Shown here: in pieces, positions 42,340-51,260 of the stretch | Numbering within the stretch: position 1 is the first letter of the stretch | Layout: each line of letters starts with the position of its first letter | Assembly (NCBI GenBank): GCA_949502025.1 | Contig: CATBCG010000072.1 | Coordinates: 1 to 63,181 of the forward strand | DNA from: MGBC131033 sp910585655 | GTDB lineage: Bacteria > Bacillota > Clostridia > Lachnospirales > Lachnospiraceae | Direction of reading: 5' to 3' | Length of the DNA: 63,181 bases | The notes under the pieces: model-generated | Seen by the model: only the letters and a program-made list of their open reading frames with translations | What the model was told of the DNA's origin: nothing | Database searches by the model: none | Translations under genes and position numbers: made by a program

Positions 42340-42575
42340 TATAAATCTTCCGGCTGTAGATACTAGGAACGTAAGCAACAGCTAGAAACCAAAAGCGGAA
42401 CGAAAAGCCAGCGGCAGAATTGCTACGGCGGATCGCAGGAGGTTATCTGGCAAGCGTAGAGAGCGGAACCTAACGAACGACAGACACCTGTATGTAAGCG
42501 GCATCGCTGATGTGTGGGCGGAGTCAATCGGATAGGGAAAGCCCACACGCCATTTTACCGCTTACACGTAACAAA
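42340..42575 (+). ncRNA. structured leader or ncRNA candidate upstream of the SASP gene
   Basis: This G+C-richer stretch has no open frame but several complementary blocks: TGTAAGCGG (about 42510) with CCGCTTACA (about 42559), enclosing GTGTGGGC with GCCCACAC; GCCAG with CTGGC; and CTACG with CGTAG. Purine-rich single-strand stretches (GGAACGTAAGCAACAGCTAG, GGAACGAAAAG) look like conserved RNA loops. TTGACA near 42323 lies at its start. I cannot assign it; the raiA-motif RNA of spore formers is one family to test. Confidence 0.5.
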
Positions 42576-42607
42576 CAACAAAATTCACACGAATGGAGGA
42601 GTTTATT

Positions 42608-42808
42608 ATGTCTAGCAGAAACAGAGTAGAAGTACCGGAAGCGAAGGAAGCCATGGATCGGTTTAAAATGGAGGTTGCCAGCGAACTTGGTGTACCGCTA
42701 AAGCAAGGCTATAACGGGGATTTGACCTCTTACCAGAACGGCAGCGTAGGCGGCCATATGGTAAAAAAGATGATCCAGGAGCAGGAAAAGAGGATGGCAG
42801 GTAAATAA
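42608..42808 (+). CDS. alpha/beta-type small acid-soluble spore protein
   Basis: This 66-residue protein coats spore DNA. It has the two SASP signatures: EAKEAMDRFKMEVASELGV, containing the germination protease cleavage region, and GGHMVKKMIQEQEK. ATG 42608 is right behind GGAGGAG; the upstream in-frame ATG 42593 forms part of that ribosome site. Expected to be made in the forespore under sigma-G. Confidence 0.93.
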   Translation: MSSRNRVEVPEAKEAMDRFKMEVASELGVPLKQGYNGDLTSYQNGSVGGHMVKKMIQEQEKRMAGK

Positions 42809-42820
42809 TATCTGCCCTGC

Positions 42821-42846
42821 GAGGGAGCCGTTTGGCTCCCTCTTTG
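42821..42846 (+). terminator. intrinsic terminator after SASP
   Basis: GAGGGAGCC (42821-42829) pairs with GGCTCCCTC (42834-42842), loop GTTT, followed by TTTGT. Confidence 0.8.
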
Positions 42847-42970
42847 TATCATTTGGATACGAGAAATGTTCTGCTTGCAATCTTTCTTCAAGTGCGATAT
42901 ACTGATTTTTGTCAAAGCATACGACATGCGCTGGCAGCAATACCACGAGACATAGGGGAGGATACCAGAT

Positions 42971-43525
42971 ATGCGGGTTATAGCAGGAAAAGCGAAGCGG
43001 ATTTCGCTGGCTGCTCCGCCAGGGATGGATACGAGACCGACGACAGATCGGATAAAAGAGACTCTTTTTAATATGCTGCAGAGCAGTTTGGCAGACAGCT
43101 TGTTTTTGGATTTGTATGCCGGCAGCGGGGCTATCGGGATTGAAGCGTTAAGCCGGGGGGCAAAGCAGGCTGTCTTTGTAGAGCAGAATCGAACTGCGAT
43201 TCGCTGTATTAAGGAAAATTTAGAACATACCAGATTAGCGGAAGAAGCCGTTGTCTGCCAGGCAGAAGTTTTAGAAGGAATTCGGAGGTTAGAGCAGGAT
43301 GGCTTGGTATTTGACATTATTTTTTTAGATCCGCCTTACCGGAAAGGGGAGGAAGAACGTGTTTTGCGCTGTTTGTCTCGTTCGACGATAGTGGATAAGG
43401 AGACGCTTTTGGTGGTGGAAGCTGCCAGAGAGACAGCGTTTGACTACGTAGAGGAATTGGGCTTTATCATGCTAAAAAGAAAAGAATATAAAACGAACCA
43501 GCATGTATATTTCCAACGAGGCTAA
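42971..43525 (+). CDS. rsmD: 16S rRNA (guanine966-N2)-methyltransferase RsmD
   Basis: RsmD methylates G966 of 16S rRNA. The sequence starts MRVIAGKAKRISLAAPPG, contains TRPTTDRIKETLFNML, the SAM loop LDLYAGSGAIGIEALSRGA and the catalytic motif FLDPPY. 184 residues. In Clostridia rsmD is normally followed by coaD; here a repeat element follows instead. Confidence 0.95.
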   Translation: MRVIAGKAKRISLAAPPGMDTRPTTDRIKETLFNMLQSSLADSLFLDLYAGSGAIGIEALSRGAKQAVFVEQNRTAIRCIKENLEHTRLAEEAVVCQAEVLEGIRRLEQDGLVFDIIFLDPPYRKGEEERVLRCLSRSTIVDKETLLVVEAARETAFDYVEELGFIMLKRKEYKTNQHVYFQRG

Positions 43526-43575
43526 AGAGCAGAAACAGGCGGCTTTTTGCTAAAGACAGGAGATATACGGCAGAT

Positions 43576-43747
43576 AAATAAGAATCCTGCAAAGCAGGAT
43601 TCTCCGCCTGCGGCGGGCCGCTTCAGCGACATGTTACTACTCCGCCGCAGTGCGATCCTGCCCGGAGGGCTTTTTGTATGATAGGGAAGTTCGGAGAACT
43701 TTCCTATCATATGAAAAATAGGGAAGTTCGGAGAACTTTCCTATGAT
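43576..43747 (-). repeat. multi-hairpin repeat, copy 2 (inverted relative to copy 1)
   Basis: The reverse complement matches 19601-19739 over its whole length at roughly 90 percent: GAATCCTGCAAAGCAGGATTC hairpin (43582, one base beyond 20 so noted by position), CCGCCGCAG blocks, GCCCGGAGGGC, then the terminal inverted repeat ATAGGGAAGTTC/GAACTTTCCTAT. This terminal hairpin is present twice in tandem here (about 43681-43709 and 43719-43745). It fills the gap after rsmD. Confidence 0.85.
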
Positions 43748-43810
43748 ATAAGAAGAAGGCAGTTGGGACGATAGCATGAGGAATAGAGAAAGAATAGGAG
43801 TGTTGGGACG

Positions 43811-44512
43811 ATGGGTACAAGCAGGATTGAACAGATTATAGAGGATATTTATGACTTTGTGGAAAGCTGTAAGCCAAAGCAGTTTTCATCCTCTAGGGTA
43901 ATTGTACCGAAGGATGAGCTGTATGACCTGCTGGATGAGCTAAAGCTCCGTACTCCAGATGAAATTAAGCGATATCAAAAGATTATTGCCAATCGGGACA
44001 CGATTCTGGCAGATGCGGAAAAACAGGCAGAAGCAATTACAGAAGAAGCAAGACTGCGGACGGACAGTCTGATCAATGAGAGTGAAATTATGCAGCAGGC
44101 ATATGACCGCGCGAATGAGGTGGTTCTCCAGGCGCAGGAGGAAGCAAACCGGATTGTGCAGGGAGCAAACCAGGACGCGAACGAAATTCGTACCAATGCG
44201 TTGATCTATGCCGAACAGATGTTAGGAGAAGTAGAAAAGGTGATCGGACATGCCTTTGAAAGTACCAGAAGCCGTTGTGAAAATCTGGTAGAGACTTTGC
44301 ACGGAAACTTACAGGTACTCTCAAGCAATCGTAACGAGCTGGTTGCCGAGTTATATGGTCAGCCAGCGCAGGAGGCGGCTGCCACGCAGGACCGCCAGCC
44401 AGAGCAGGGGGAGGCGGGTGCGTCGGAATCAGAATCCTATCCGGATGAAGAGTATGACGACGAAGAGGTATATAACATAGAAGAAAATGCTTTTTTAAAA
44501 CACATTGAATAA
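43811..44512 (+). CDS. DivIVA-/ATP-synthase-B-like coiled-coil protein
   Basis: This 233-residue protein has a short globular start (MGTSRIEQIIEDIYDFVESC), then a long heptad-rich helix (about residues 55-165: ILADAEKQAEAITEEARLR, EVVLQAQEEANRIVQGANQD) and an acidic tail (PDEEYDDEEVYNIEEN). Proteins of this type lie between coaD and ylbJ in Lachnospiraceae and are often labelled as ATPase or DivIVA-like. A scaffold role at the cell pole or septum is inference. The end overlaps the convergent ylbJ by 18 bp. Confidence 0.78.
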   Translation: MGTSRIEQIIEDIYDFVESCKPKQFSSSRVIVPKDELYDLLDELKLRTPDEIKRYQKIIANRDTILADAEKQAEAITEEARLRTDSLINESEIMQQAYDRANEVVLQAQEEANRIVQGANQDANEIRTNALIYAEQMLGEVEKVIGHAFESTRSRCENLVETLHGNLQVLSSNRNELVAELYGQPAQEAAATQDRQPEQGEAGASESESYPDEEYDDEEVYNIEENAFLKHIE

Positions 44513-45424
44513 AAGCAGGATACCGGAAAGGGCTGCTGCTAAAAGCGCGTGCAGCACTTTGGTATACAGGTAGGTAGCGACAGACAGTCCCGAACTGCCC
44601 AGAACGCTTTTGGTCTGTAAGACACTAGAAAGACCGCCAAAAGCAGTAACGGCACAGATCAGGGCTGTTTTTAAGGCAGACGGAAGAGAGAGTGCAGCAA
44701 TCGCGCTGCTGCCGGTGGTGATTTCTAAAACTCCTGCAAGCATTCCCTGTAGCAAGGGAAAAGGAAGAGACAGACGAGTGATCAAATGCCCGAGGATACC
44801 GAACAGAATGATATAGCCGCCGACCTTGACGATGGTCTGGATAGCGGTTTCCAGGGCATATTCTAAAGGCGAATCGGCGATGGAATCGACGCTTTTTCCA
44901 GCCGCATAGAGCGAATAGTGGTTTTGCGGCGCAGAGTACTTGGAAAAAAGACGGTAAAGTATTCCTGTAAAAAATGCCGATACGATCACAACGAGCCAAA
45001 ACAGGAGACAACTTCGATGAGGAAGCCCTAACAGGCTGCTTCCGATAAAGCTGATAAGAAACATAGGGCTGGCGTTGTTGCAAAAGCAAAGCAAATATTG
45101 TCCTTCCTGTCTGGAAATACTGCCGTCTTGTACCAGTTCGGCGCAGGTTTTCGCACCCAGCGGATAACCGGAGACTAAGCCGATCAAAATGGCATAACAG
45201 CAGTCTGTCGATACGCGAAAGATCGGGGCGAGGATTGGCTTTAACAGGCGGCTGACGGTATGAGCAGCTCCCGTTGCCAGCAGCATAGAAGAGACAAAAA
45301 GAAAGGGAAACAAGGTAGGTAAAACAGTGTGGAACCAAAGCAGCAGCCCGCTTCTGGCTCCCTCTAAGCAGGCTGTTGGAAATAAGAGCAGCAGAGCGAG
45401 CAACAGGATCAGAAAAAGTGTCAT
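44495..45424 (-). CDS. ylbJ: sporulation integral membrane protein YlbJ
   Basis: On the minus strand, 309 residues with about eight membrane helices and the nucleoside-recognition (gate) motifs GLVSGYPLGAKTCAELV and FCNNASPMFLISFIG. YlbJ is needed for sporulation, usually under sigma-E, and the family is close to SpIIM-type transport proteins. It is convergent with the coiled-coil gene and divergent from mltG. Confidence 0.9.
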   Translation of the reverse strand: MTLFLILLLALLLLFPTACLEGARSGLLLWFHTVLPTLFPFLFVSSMLLATGAAHTVSRLLKPILAPIFRVSTDCCYAILIGLVSGYPLGAKTCAELVQDGSISRQEGQYLLCFCNNASPMFLISFIGSSLLGLPHRSCLLFWLVVIVSAFFTGILYRLFSKYSAPQNHYSLYAAGKSVDSIADSPLEYALETAIQTIVKVGGYIILFGILGHLITRLSLPFPLLQGMLAGVLEITTGSSAIAALSLPSALKTALICAVTAFGGLSSVLQTKSVLGSSGLSVATYLYTKVLHALLAAALSGILLLFNVF

Positions 45425-45511
45425 AACGTCCTCCCCAGATAGACCATTACATAGCTTTAGTACAAGATATGCAGCAGCCGGGAGGATATGATAAGAGGGG
45501 GATAAGATTCC

Positions 45512-46576
45512 ATGGAAGAAACCGGAAAAAGAAAAAAGATTGTATTGATTGTAGTGGAATGGATGATCATTGGGCTGTTGGCGGTTGCCATTTATTTCGG
45601 CTATTCTTTTTATAAAGAATATACGAAGAAGACGGCACTGCAGGAAGGAAAGACCATCAGTGTTACGATTAAAGAAGGAAACGGGCTTCAGGATATTGCG
45701 GGAATTTTAAAAGACGCCGGATTGGTACGGTTTCCGTATGCGTTTTATTTAAAGGCGATAGAAAGCGGCTATCTGGGGATGTTTCAGCCCGGCACTTATG
45801 AGTTAAATCCTGGTATGAGCTTAACGGATATGATGGAGATAATGAGCCAGGCGCCGGTCGGCGGAGGTCGGGAAACGGTACGCTTTACGATACCGGAGGG
45901 ATACTCGGTAGAAATGATCGGTCAGCGCCTTGAACAAGAGGGGCTTTGCCTGGCAGAAGAGTTTTATGCTGCCGCCGACCGCTTAGACTATGAGTTTTCG
46001 TTTCTTTCCGAGATTCCGGCGGGGGAAGGGAATTATGCGTTGCAGGGATTTTTATTCCCGGATACGTATGAGATTTATGTCGGCGACGGGGCAGAGGTGA
46101 TTGTAGAAAAAATGCTGGCAGGTTTCCAGTCGCATTTGTCTTTGTTAGAAGAGAAAAATACGTTATCCGACGGTTATTCCCTGTACGAGCTGGTGACAAT
46201 GGCTTCTATTGTAGAACGGGAAGCCAAGCTTGCCGAGGAGCGACCGACGATTGCCGGAGTAATTTATAACCGTTTGAATCAGCAGATGAAACTGCAGATG
46301 TGTCCGACGGTGCTATATGTGATTACAGAGGGAAGATATGATGTCAACCAGGTACTGTATACGGATTTGGAGGTGGACAATCCATATAATACCTATGTGT
46401 ACGAAGGGCTTCCAAAGGGACCGATCTGCTGTCCGGGTGCGGCTTCCTTAGAAGCAGCGGCAAAACCGGAACACCATAGCTGGCTCTTTTACCATACAGA
46501 CGACGAAACCGTTGGCAATCATATTTTTACAGAGACCTATGAGGAGCATTTAGATACCCGAATCCGTCAGGAATAA
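45512..46576 (+). CDS. mltG: endolytic transglycosylase MltG
   Basis: MltG cuts nascent peptidoglycan strands within the chain and sets strand length. A single amino-terminal helix (IVLIVVEWMIIGLLAVAIYF) is followed by a LysM-like part and the YceG domain, with the catalytic Glu in LVTMASIVEREAKL and the conserved YNRL and EGLPKGPICCPG stretch. 354 residues. ATG 45512 follows GAGGGGGATAAG. Confidence 0.95.
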   Translation: MEETGKRKKIVLIVVEWMIIGLLAVAIYFGYSFYKEYTKKTALQEGKTISVTIKEGNGLQDIAGILKDAGLVRFPYAFYLKAIESGYLGMFQPGTYELNPGMSLTDMMEIMSQAPVGGGRETVRFTIPEGYSVEMIGQRLEQEGLCLAEEFYAAADRLDYEFSFLSEIPAGEGNYALQGFLFPDTYEIYVGDGAEVIVEKMLAGFQSHLSLLEEKNTLSDGYSLYELVTMASIVEREAKLAEERPTIAGVIYNRLNQQMKLQMCPTVLYVITEGRYDVNQVLYTDLEVDNPYNTYVYEGLPKGPICCPGAASLEAAAKPEHHSWLFYHTDDETVGNHIFTETYEEHLDTRIRQE

Positions 46577-46600
46577 GCAAAGACAGCCCTCCATTCGGAT

Positions 46601-47878
46601 TTAAAGCGCCAGAAACGGGTAGTAATAATCGCTTGGAATCGTCGCTTGATAGCGGCAGAATACCATTTGATTGTATAGTTCGGCGGCGGCGATATCCTGC
46701 TCGAACAGATAAAGCGCTTCCTCGGTTAGAAGACGCTTGGCGTCCGCTGCCTTTGCAATCACGGGAATCCGGCGTTCTTCCGATATGGATCGGAAGAGCT
46801 GCCCGGATTCTTTTTTCATGCCTAAAAGCCTGGCATAAGGAGCATAGTCGCAGGAACGAAACAGATCCATATCCTGAACCGTTATGCCAAGCATCAGATG
46901 GAGCAGAGCGCGGCGGATTCTGGCAGTGGTATAGTTACGGGAGGAAAGCTGCCTGACCAGGGAGGAGAAGGAAAAGGAACGGTGGAGCGAGGAATGGATC
47001 CGTCCGGCTAAATCAGGAGAAAGATCCTGAAAGGAGGACAAGAAAACAAGCTGTTCCTGTTTGGTAGTCTTTTTCTGTACAGATTGCAGGGCGTAAAAAA
47101 GTACAGAGGAAAAATCCTCTTCTTGAAGCGGGAAAAAGCTCGTCTGAAGATAATCGTATACAAAATCCGGAAGGTACGGTTTCAGAGAACGAAGGGAATT
47201 TTTTGGCGGGAGAGCGGAAAAAATCTGCCTTCTAAGAGCTGTAGCGGAGGGAAACGTAGCAGCAGCTAGCGCCGTATCGTGGTAGCCGCTTCCCTCTCGC
47301 TTTAGCGGCAACGGCTGGATGGAAGAGGAAAAAAAGGAAAGCGCCCTAAGATATTCGATTGCTAACAGGTTGTTCGGCTTTGCCAAAAGATCTGCCGTTT
47401 TTACAGGGACAAGACCAAGGAGCGCCTCGTATCTGGCAGCCGGATAGCCCTTTCCCATACGAAGCAGCCTGGCAAGAGTTTCCTTGTAGGCAGGCGGCTC
47501 TTCTTTGGCAAACAGCTCTGCTATTTGCTGTAAAGAGGATAGGTCGGCGTCCTCACAGCCAAAGCAAAGAGTATCTACGATTCCCAACCGATGCAGTAGT
47601 CCGACAGCCCCTTTGGCAAAGAATTCCGCGCTGCCGCAGGCTAAGGCGACAGGCAGTTCCAGCACGGCGTCAGCTCCTGCTTCCAGTGCAAACCTGGTAC
47701 GGGCGTATTTATCCAAAAGTGCAGGGGTTCCACGCTGTACATAATCCCCGCTCATTACCACAATCAGATAGTCACAGCCGGAAAGACGCTTTGCTTCCTG
47801 GATATGGTAAAGATGTCCGTTGTGGAACGGATTGTATTCTGCAATGATTCCCAAAACCTGTTTTCCCTGTGGTGTCAT
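46601..47878 (-). CDS. tmcAL: tRNA(Met) cytidine acetate ligase TmcAL (YlbM)
   Basis: TmcAL uses acetate and ATP to make N4-acetylcytidine at the wobble position of elongator tRNA-Met. The nucleotidyltransferase motif GIIAEYNPFHNGHLYHIQEA contains HxGH, and GDYVQRGTPALLDKYARTRFA and ADAVLELPVALACGSAEFFA-type blocks are diagnostic. 425 residues on the minus strand, with a well-formed promoter at 47920-47948. It sits back to back with pta-ackA, whose pathway produces the acetate it uses; a functional link is only suggestive. Confidence 0.93.
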   Translation of the reverse strand: MTPQGKQVLGIIAEYNPFHNGHLYHIQEAKRLSGCDYLIVVMSGDYVQRGTPALLDKYARTRFALEAGADAVLELPVALACGSAEFFAKGAVGLLHRLGIVDTLCFGCEDADLSSLQQIAELFAKEEPPAYKETLARLLRMGKGYPAARYEALLGLVPVKTADLLAKPNNLLAIEYLRALSFFSSSIQPLPLKREGSGYHDTALAAATFPSATALRRQIFSALPPKNSLRSLKPYLPDFVYDYLQTSFFPLQEEDFSSVLFYALQSVQKKTTKQEQLVFLSSFQDLSPDLAGRIHSSLHRSFSFSSLVRQLSSRNYTTARIRRALLHLMLGITVQDMDLFRSCDYAPYARLLGMKKESGQLFRSISEERRIPVIAKAADAKRLLTEEALYLFEQDIAAAELYNQMVFCRYQATIPSDYYYPFLAL

Positions 47879-47919
47879 AAGTCCCTCCTGATTATCATAA
47901 CACTGTGATTCATTCGTTT

Positions 47920-47948
47920 ATCATAGGCAAAAACAGAAGCGCTGTCAA
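47920..47948 (-). promoter_or_regulatory. sigma-A promoter for tmcAL
   Basis: On the minus strand TTGACA (47948-47943) and TATGAT (47925-47920) with 17-nt spacing. Confidence 0.7.
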
Positions 47949-48013
47949 CCATCAGAGAACCGTTATTCGTTGGTTGTTCCTCGAAAAATACATGCACGCT
48001 TTCTTCTCTAGTC

Positions 48014-48042
48014 TTGTAACCAGAGATAAAAAGGAGTATAAT
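48014..48042 (+). promoter_or_regulatory. sigma-A promoter for pta-ackA
   Basis: TTGTAA (48014-48019) and TATAAT (48037-48042) with a 17-nt spacer. Confidence 0.72.
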
Positions 48043-48098
48043 AGAGACAATGTGTAAAAACAGTTTTTTTATATTCAGATACAGAAAGGAGAAGCACC

Positions 48099-49106
48099 AT
48101 GGGCTTTATGGATGGAATTAAGGCTCGCGCCAGAGCCGAGAAAAAAAGGATTGTTCTACCGGAGAGCGAGGATAGGAGAACGTTAGAGGCAGCAGCTAAA
48201 ATCATAGCAGAGGATATTGCAGAAGTTATCCTGATCGGAAACGAAGAAAAGGTAAGAGCAGATGCCAAAGAGGGCGGCTTTGATATCAGCAAGGCGTCTG
48301 TCGTTGATCCTCTTACAAGCGAAAAGTTAGATGCTTATGTCAGTTTGTTTGCAGAGCTGCGCAAAAACAAGGGAATGACAGAGGAAAAGGCAAGAGAAAT
48401 TCTTACGACAGATTATCCGTATTTTGGAGTGCTGATGGTAAAAGCAGGGGATGCGGACGGTATGGTATCCGGTGCCTGCCACTCTACTGCCGATACTCTG
48501 CGTCCATGCTTACAGATCTTAAAGACCAAACCAGGAACCAAGCTGGTATCTGCCTTTTTCCTGATGGTAGTGCCGAACTGTGAATTTGGGGCGAACGGAA
48601 CCTTTATCTTTGCAGACTGCGGTTTGAATCAGAATCCGAATCCGGAGGAATTGGCAGCGATCGCCGCTTCCTCAGCCGAGTCCTTCCGTATGTTAGTAGG
48701 CGAGGAGCCGCTTGTCGCGATGCTTTCTCATTCCAGTAAAGGCAGCGCGAAACATGACGATGTAACAAAGGTAGTAGAGGCTACACGGATTGCGAAAGAA
48801 CAGAATCCAGAGCTGAAGCTAGACGGAGAACTCCAGCTAGATGCTGCTATCGTACCAAGCGTAGGCGCTTCTAAGGCGGCTGGCAGCGAGGTAGCAGGCA
48901 AGGCAAACGTCCTGGTATTCCCGGACTTAGATGCCGGCAACATTGGCTACAAGCTGGTAGAGCGTTTGGCAAAGGCAGAAGCTTACGGACCGGTGACACA
49001 AGGGATTGCAGCCCCGGTCAACGATCTTTCCAGAGGCTGTTCGGCAGATGATATCGTAGGTGTGGCAGCGATTACAGCGGTTCAGGCGCAAAGTAGTCGT
49101 GGATAG
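48099..49106 (+). CDS. pta: phosphate acetyltransferase
   Basis: Pta converts acetyl-CoA and phosphate to acetyl phosphate, the step before ATP formation by acetate kinase. The 335-residue short-form enzyme shows RIVLPESEDRRTLEAA, the active-site region GDADGMVSGACHSTADTLRP (as DADGMVSGACHST) and ANVLVFPDLDAGNIGYKLV (as VFPDLDAGNIGYK). ATG 48099 follows AAAGGAGAAGCACC. ackA follows after 38 nt. Confidence 0.96.
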   Translation: MGFMDGIKARARAEKKRIVLPESEDRRTLEAAAKIIAEDIAEVILIGNEEKVRADAKEGGFDISKASVVDPLTSEKLDAYVSLFAELRKNKGMTEEKAREILTTDYPYFGVLMVKAGDADGMVSGACHSTADTLRPCLQILKTKPGTKLVSAFFLMVVPNCEFGANGTFIFADCGLNQNPNPEELAAIAASSAESFRMLVGEEPLVAMLSHSSKGSAKHDDVTKVVEATRIAKEQNPELKLDGELQLDAAIVPSVGASKAAGSEVAGKANVLVFPDLDAGNIGYKLVERLAKAEAYGPVTQGIAAPVNDLSRGCSADDIVGVAAITAVQAQSSRG

Positions 49107-49144
49107 AATAGTGGAAAAATAAAAAAAGGAGTAGGGAAGGAACT

Positions 49145-50335
49145 ATGAAAATTTTAGTCATTAACTGTGGAAGCTCTTCCTTGAAATATCAGTTGATCGA
49201 TGCTGAAAGTGAAGCTGTGTTGGCGAAAGGCCTGTGTGAACGGATCGGAATTGACGGCAGACTTAATCACACTCCGGCAGGCGGCGAAAAGCAGGTGATT
49301 GAGGCTGCTATGCCAAACCATGAGGTAGCGATTAAGCTGGTACTCGACGCGTTGACCAACGATCAGTATGGTGTGATTTCTTCTCTGGATGAAATCAGCG
49401 CGGTAGGGCATCGTGTGGTACATGGCGGAGAAAAGTTTGCTTCTTCTGTAAAAATCAACGACGAGGTATTAAAGGCGATTGAAGAGTGTAATGATTTGGC
49501 GCCGTTACATAATCCGGCAAACCTAATCGGAATCAATGCCTGCACCAGCATTATGCCAGGAGTGCCGCAGGTGGCTGTATTTGATACCGCCTTCCATCAG
49601 ACGATGCCGGCAGTCGCTTATATGTACGCTCTGCCGTATGAATATTATGAAACGTATAAAGTAAGACGTTACGGTTTCCATGGAACGAGTCATGATTTTG
49701 TTTCCAAGCGTACTTACGAGGTAGCAGGGCTGGAAAAGGAAAATTCCAAAGTCATTGTCTGCCATTTAGGAAACGGAGCCAGCATTTCTGCCGTATTAAA
49801 CGGGAAATCTGTCGATACCAGCATGGGCTTGACTCCGTTAGAGGGTCTTGTGATGGGAACTCGTTCCGGTGATTTGGATCCGGCTATTTTAGAGTTTCTG
49901 GCAAAAAAAGAAAACCTGGATATTGAAGGCGTGATGAACGTCTTAAATAAAAAGTCCGGCGTATATGGTCTTTCCGGCTATGTTTCCAGCGATTTCCGCG
50001 ACTTAAACAAGGCAGAGGACGAAGGAAACGAAAAGGCGGCTTTAGCGTTCCGCGTTTTTGTTTACCGGGTAGCAAAATATATCGGCGCTTACGTAGCCGC
50101 CATGAACGGTGTGGATGCGATTGCCTTTACGGCAGGCTTAGGAGAAAACGACGGCAAGATGCGTGCTATGGTCTGTGAATACCTGGGTTATCTGGGCGTA
50201 AAGCTGGATTTGGAGAAGAATCAGGTTCGCGGAGAGGAATGTATTATCTCTACTCCGGAATCCGGCGTTAAGGTATGCGTGATCCCAACCAATGAGGAAT
50301 TGGCAATCGCCAGAGAAACCGTAGCGCTGATTTAG
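49145..50335 (+). CDS. ackA: acetate kinase
   Basis: Acetate kinase makes acetate and ATP from acetyl phosphate, a main energy step in anaerobic fermenters. The start KILVINCGSSSLKYQLID, the HRVVHGGEKF motif, the active-site segment YGFHGTSHDFVSKR and the phosphate loops HLGNGASISAV and TAGLGEND are intact. 396 residues. Same operon as pta. Confidence 0.97.
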   Translation: MKILVINCGSSSLKYQLIDAESEAVLAKGLCERIGIDGRLNHTPAGGEKQVIEAAMPNHEVAIKLVLDALTNDQYGVISSLDEISAVGHRVVHGGEKFASSVKINDEVLKAIEECNDLAPLHNPANLIGINACTSIMPGVPQVAVFDTAFHQTMPAVAYMYALPYEYYETYKVRRYGFHGTSHDFVSKRTYEVAGLEKENSKVIVCHLGNGASISAVLNGKSVDTSMGLTPLEGLVMGTRSGDLDPAILEFLAKKENLDIEGVMNVLNKKSGVYGLSGYVSSDFRDLNKAEDEGNEKAALAFRVFVYRVAKYIGAYVAAMNGVDAIAFTAGLGENDGKMRAMVCEYLGYLGVKLDLEKNQVRGEECIISTPESGVKVCVIPTNEELAIARETVALI

Positions 50336-50377
50336 AGAATTGAAAATTCCTATGATATTAAAAATTGTCAAAAAAGA

Positions 50378-50406
50378 TTGACAAATTCCATCCGGATGGA
50401 TATAAT
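50378..50406 (+). promoter_or_regulatory. consensus sigma-A promoter for yceD-rpmF
   Basis: TTGACA (50378-50383) and TATAAT (50401-50406), 17-nt spacing. It lies inside an upstream extension of the yceD frame, which fixes the start to ATG 50440. Confidence 0.82.
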
Positions 50407-50439
50407 AAGAAACAGTGTGAATATCAGGAGGGTGGTAGT

Positions 50440-50970
50440 ATGATTCTCTCGCTGTCGGAAGTCATGACAGTACCGGACAAGGTTGTCACGATGGACATTC
50501 CCTTAGAGCTTTCTGAAGTAGAGTTCCAGGGGATGCGGTATGAATTTTTGCAGAAGCCTCCACTGTCGGCGAAGATTACCAATCAGAACCAAAAAAGGGT
50601 GCTGGTAGAGGGGAGAGCCGATTACACATTGTCCATTCCCTGCAGTCGTTGTTTAGAAAGCGTGCCTGTTTCTATTCCGGTAAAGATTCATGTGTCTCTG
50701 GATTTTAGCCAGGAAGAAGGAAGCGCGGACGAGCTGGAGCGGGAAAGCTATCTGGATGGTTTCCATCTGGATACGGATTTGCTGATACTGGGTGAGATTT
50801 TACCTTCTTTGCCGGAGAAGGTGCTTTGCAGGGAAGACTGCAAAGGGCTTTGTCCGATGTGCGGGAAGAATTTAAACGAAGGGGCGTGCGGCTGCCGCCA
50901 GGAACCTTCCGATCCGAGAATGGCGCAGATCCAGGATATTTTTAAAACGTTTAACCTGGAAGAATCCTGA
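50440..50970 (+). CDS. yceD: DUF177 (YceD) protein
   Basis: This 176-residue protein of the DUF177 family precedes rpmF in most bacteria and is linked to 23S rRNA handling. The metal-binding cysteines are in CSRCLESV and CREDCKGLCPMCGKNLNEG, with more in ACGCRQEP. ATG 50440 follows AGGAGGGTGGTAGT. Promoter and gene order with rpmF are as expected; plsX, which often follows, is absent here. Confidence 0.92.
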   Translation: MILSLSEVMTVPDKVVTMDIPLELSEVEFQGMRYEFLQKPPLSAKITNQNQKRVLVEGRADYTLSIPCSRCLESVPVSIPVKIHVSLDFSQEEGSADELERESYLDGFHLDTDLLILGEILPSLPEKVLCREDCKGLCPMCGKNLNEGACGCRQEPSDPRMAQIQDIFKTFNLEES

Positions 50971-51002
50971 TTGTTCCAGATTGAAATAAGGAGGTGTAAC
51001 CG

Positions 51003-51185
51003 ATGTCTATTTGTCCAAAGAATAAATCATCCAAGGCAAGGAGAGACAGCCGTAGAGCAAACTGGAAAATGTCTGCTCCAAATCTGGTAAAGTGCAGCAA
51101 ATGCGGCGCTCTGATGATGCCTCACAGGGTTTGTAAAGCCTGCGGTTCTTATAATAAGAGGGAAATCATTGCCCAGGAGGGATAA
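51003..51185 (+). CDS. rpmF: 50S ribosomal protein L32
   Basis: The 60-residue bL32 starts MSICPKNKSSKARRDSRRA and carries the zinc ribbon CSKCGALMMPHRVCKACG. ATG 51003 follows AAGGAGGTGTAACC. It is in an operon with yceD and ends in a terminator shared with the convergent gene. Confidence 0.97.
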   Translation: MSICPKNKSSKARRDSRRANWKMSAPNLVKCSKCGALMMPHRVCKACGSYNKREIIAQEG

Positions 51186-51225
51186 TTCCAAAAGGGGTAG
51201 CAAGATTTTCTGCAAACAAGAAAAG

Positions 51226-51258
51226 AAAGCCTCCGGCAGCGATTGTCAGGAGGCTTTT
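51226..51258. terminator. bidirectional terminator between rpmF and the RNase H-like gene
   Basis: AAAGCCTCC (51226-51234) pairs with GGAGGCTTT (51249-51257). T-runs are present on the plus strand (TTTT) and, as AAAAGAAA, on the other, so it can serve both convergent genes. Confidence 0.75.
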
Positions 51259-51260
51259 CC

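Noticed and set aside
50365..50439. Longer YceD from ATG 50365
   Set aside because: The extension covers a perfect TTGACA-TATAAT promoter, and ATG 50440 has AGGAGGGTGG.
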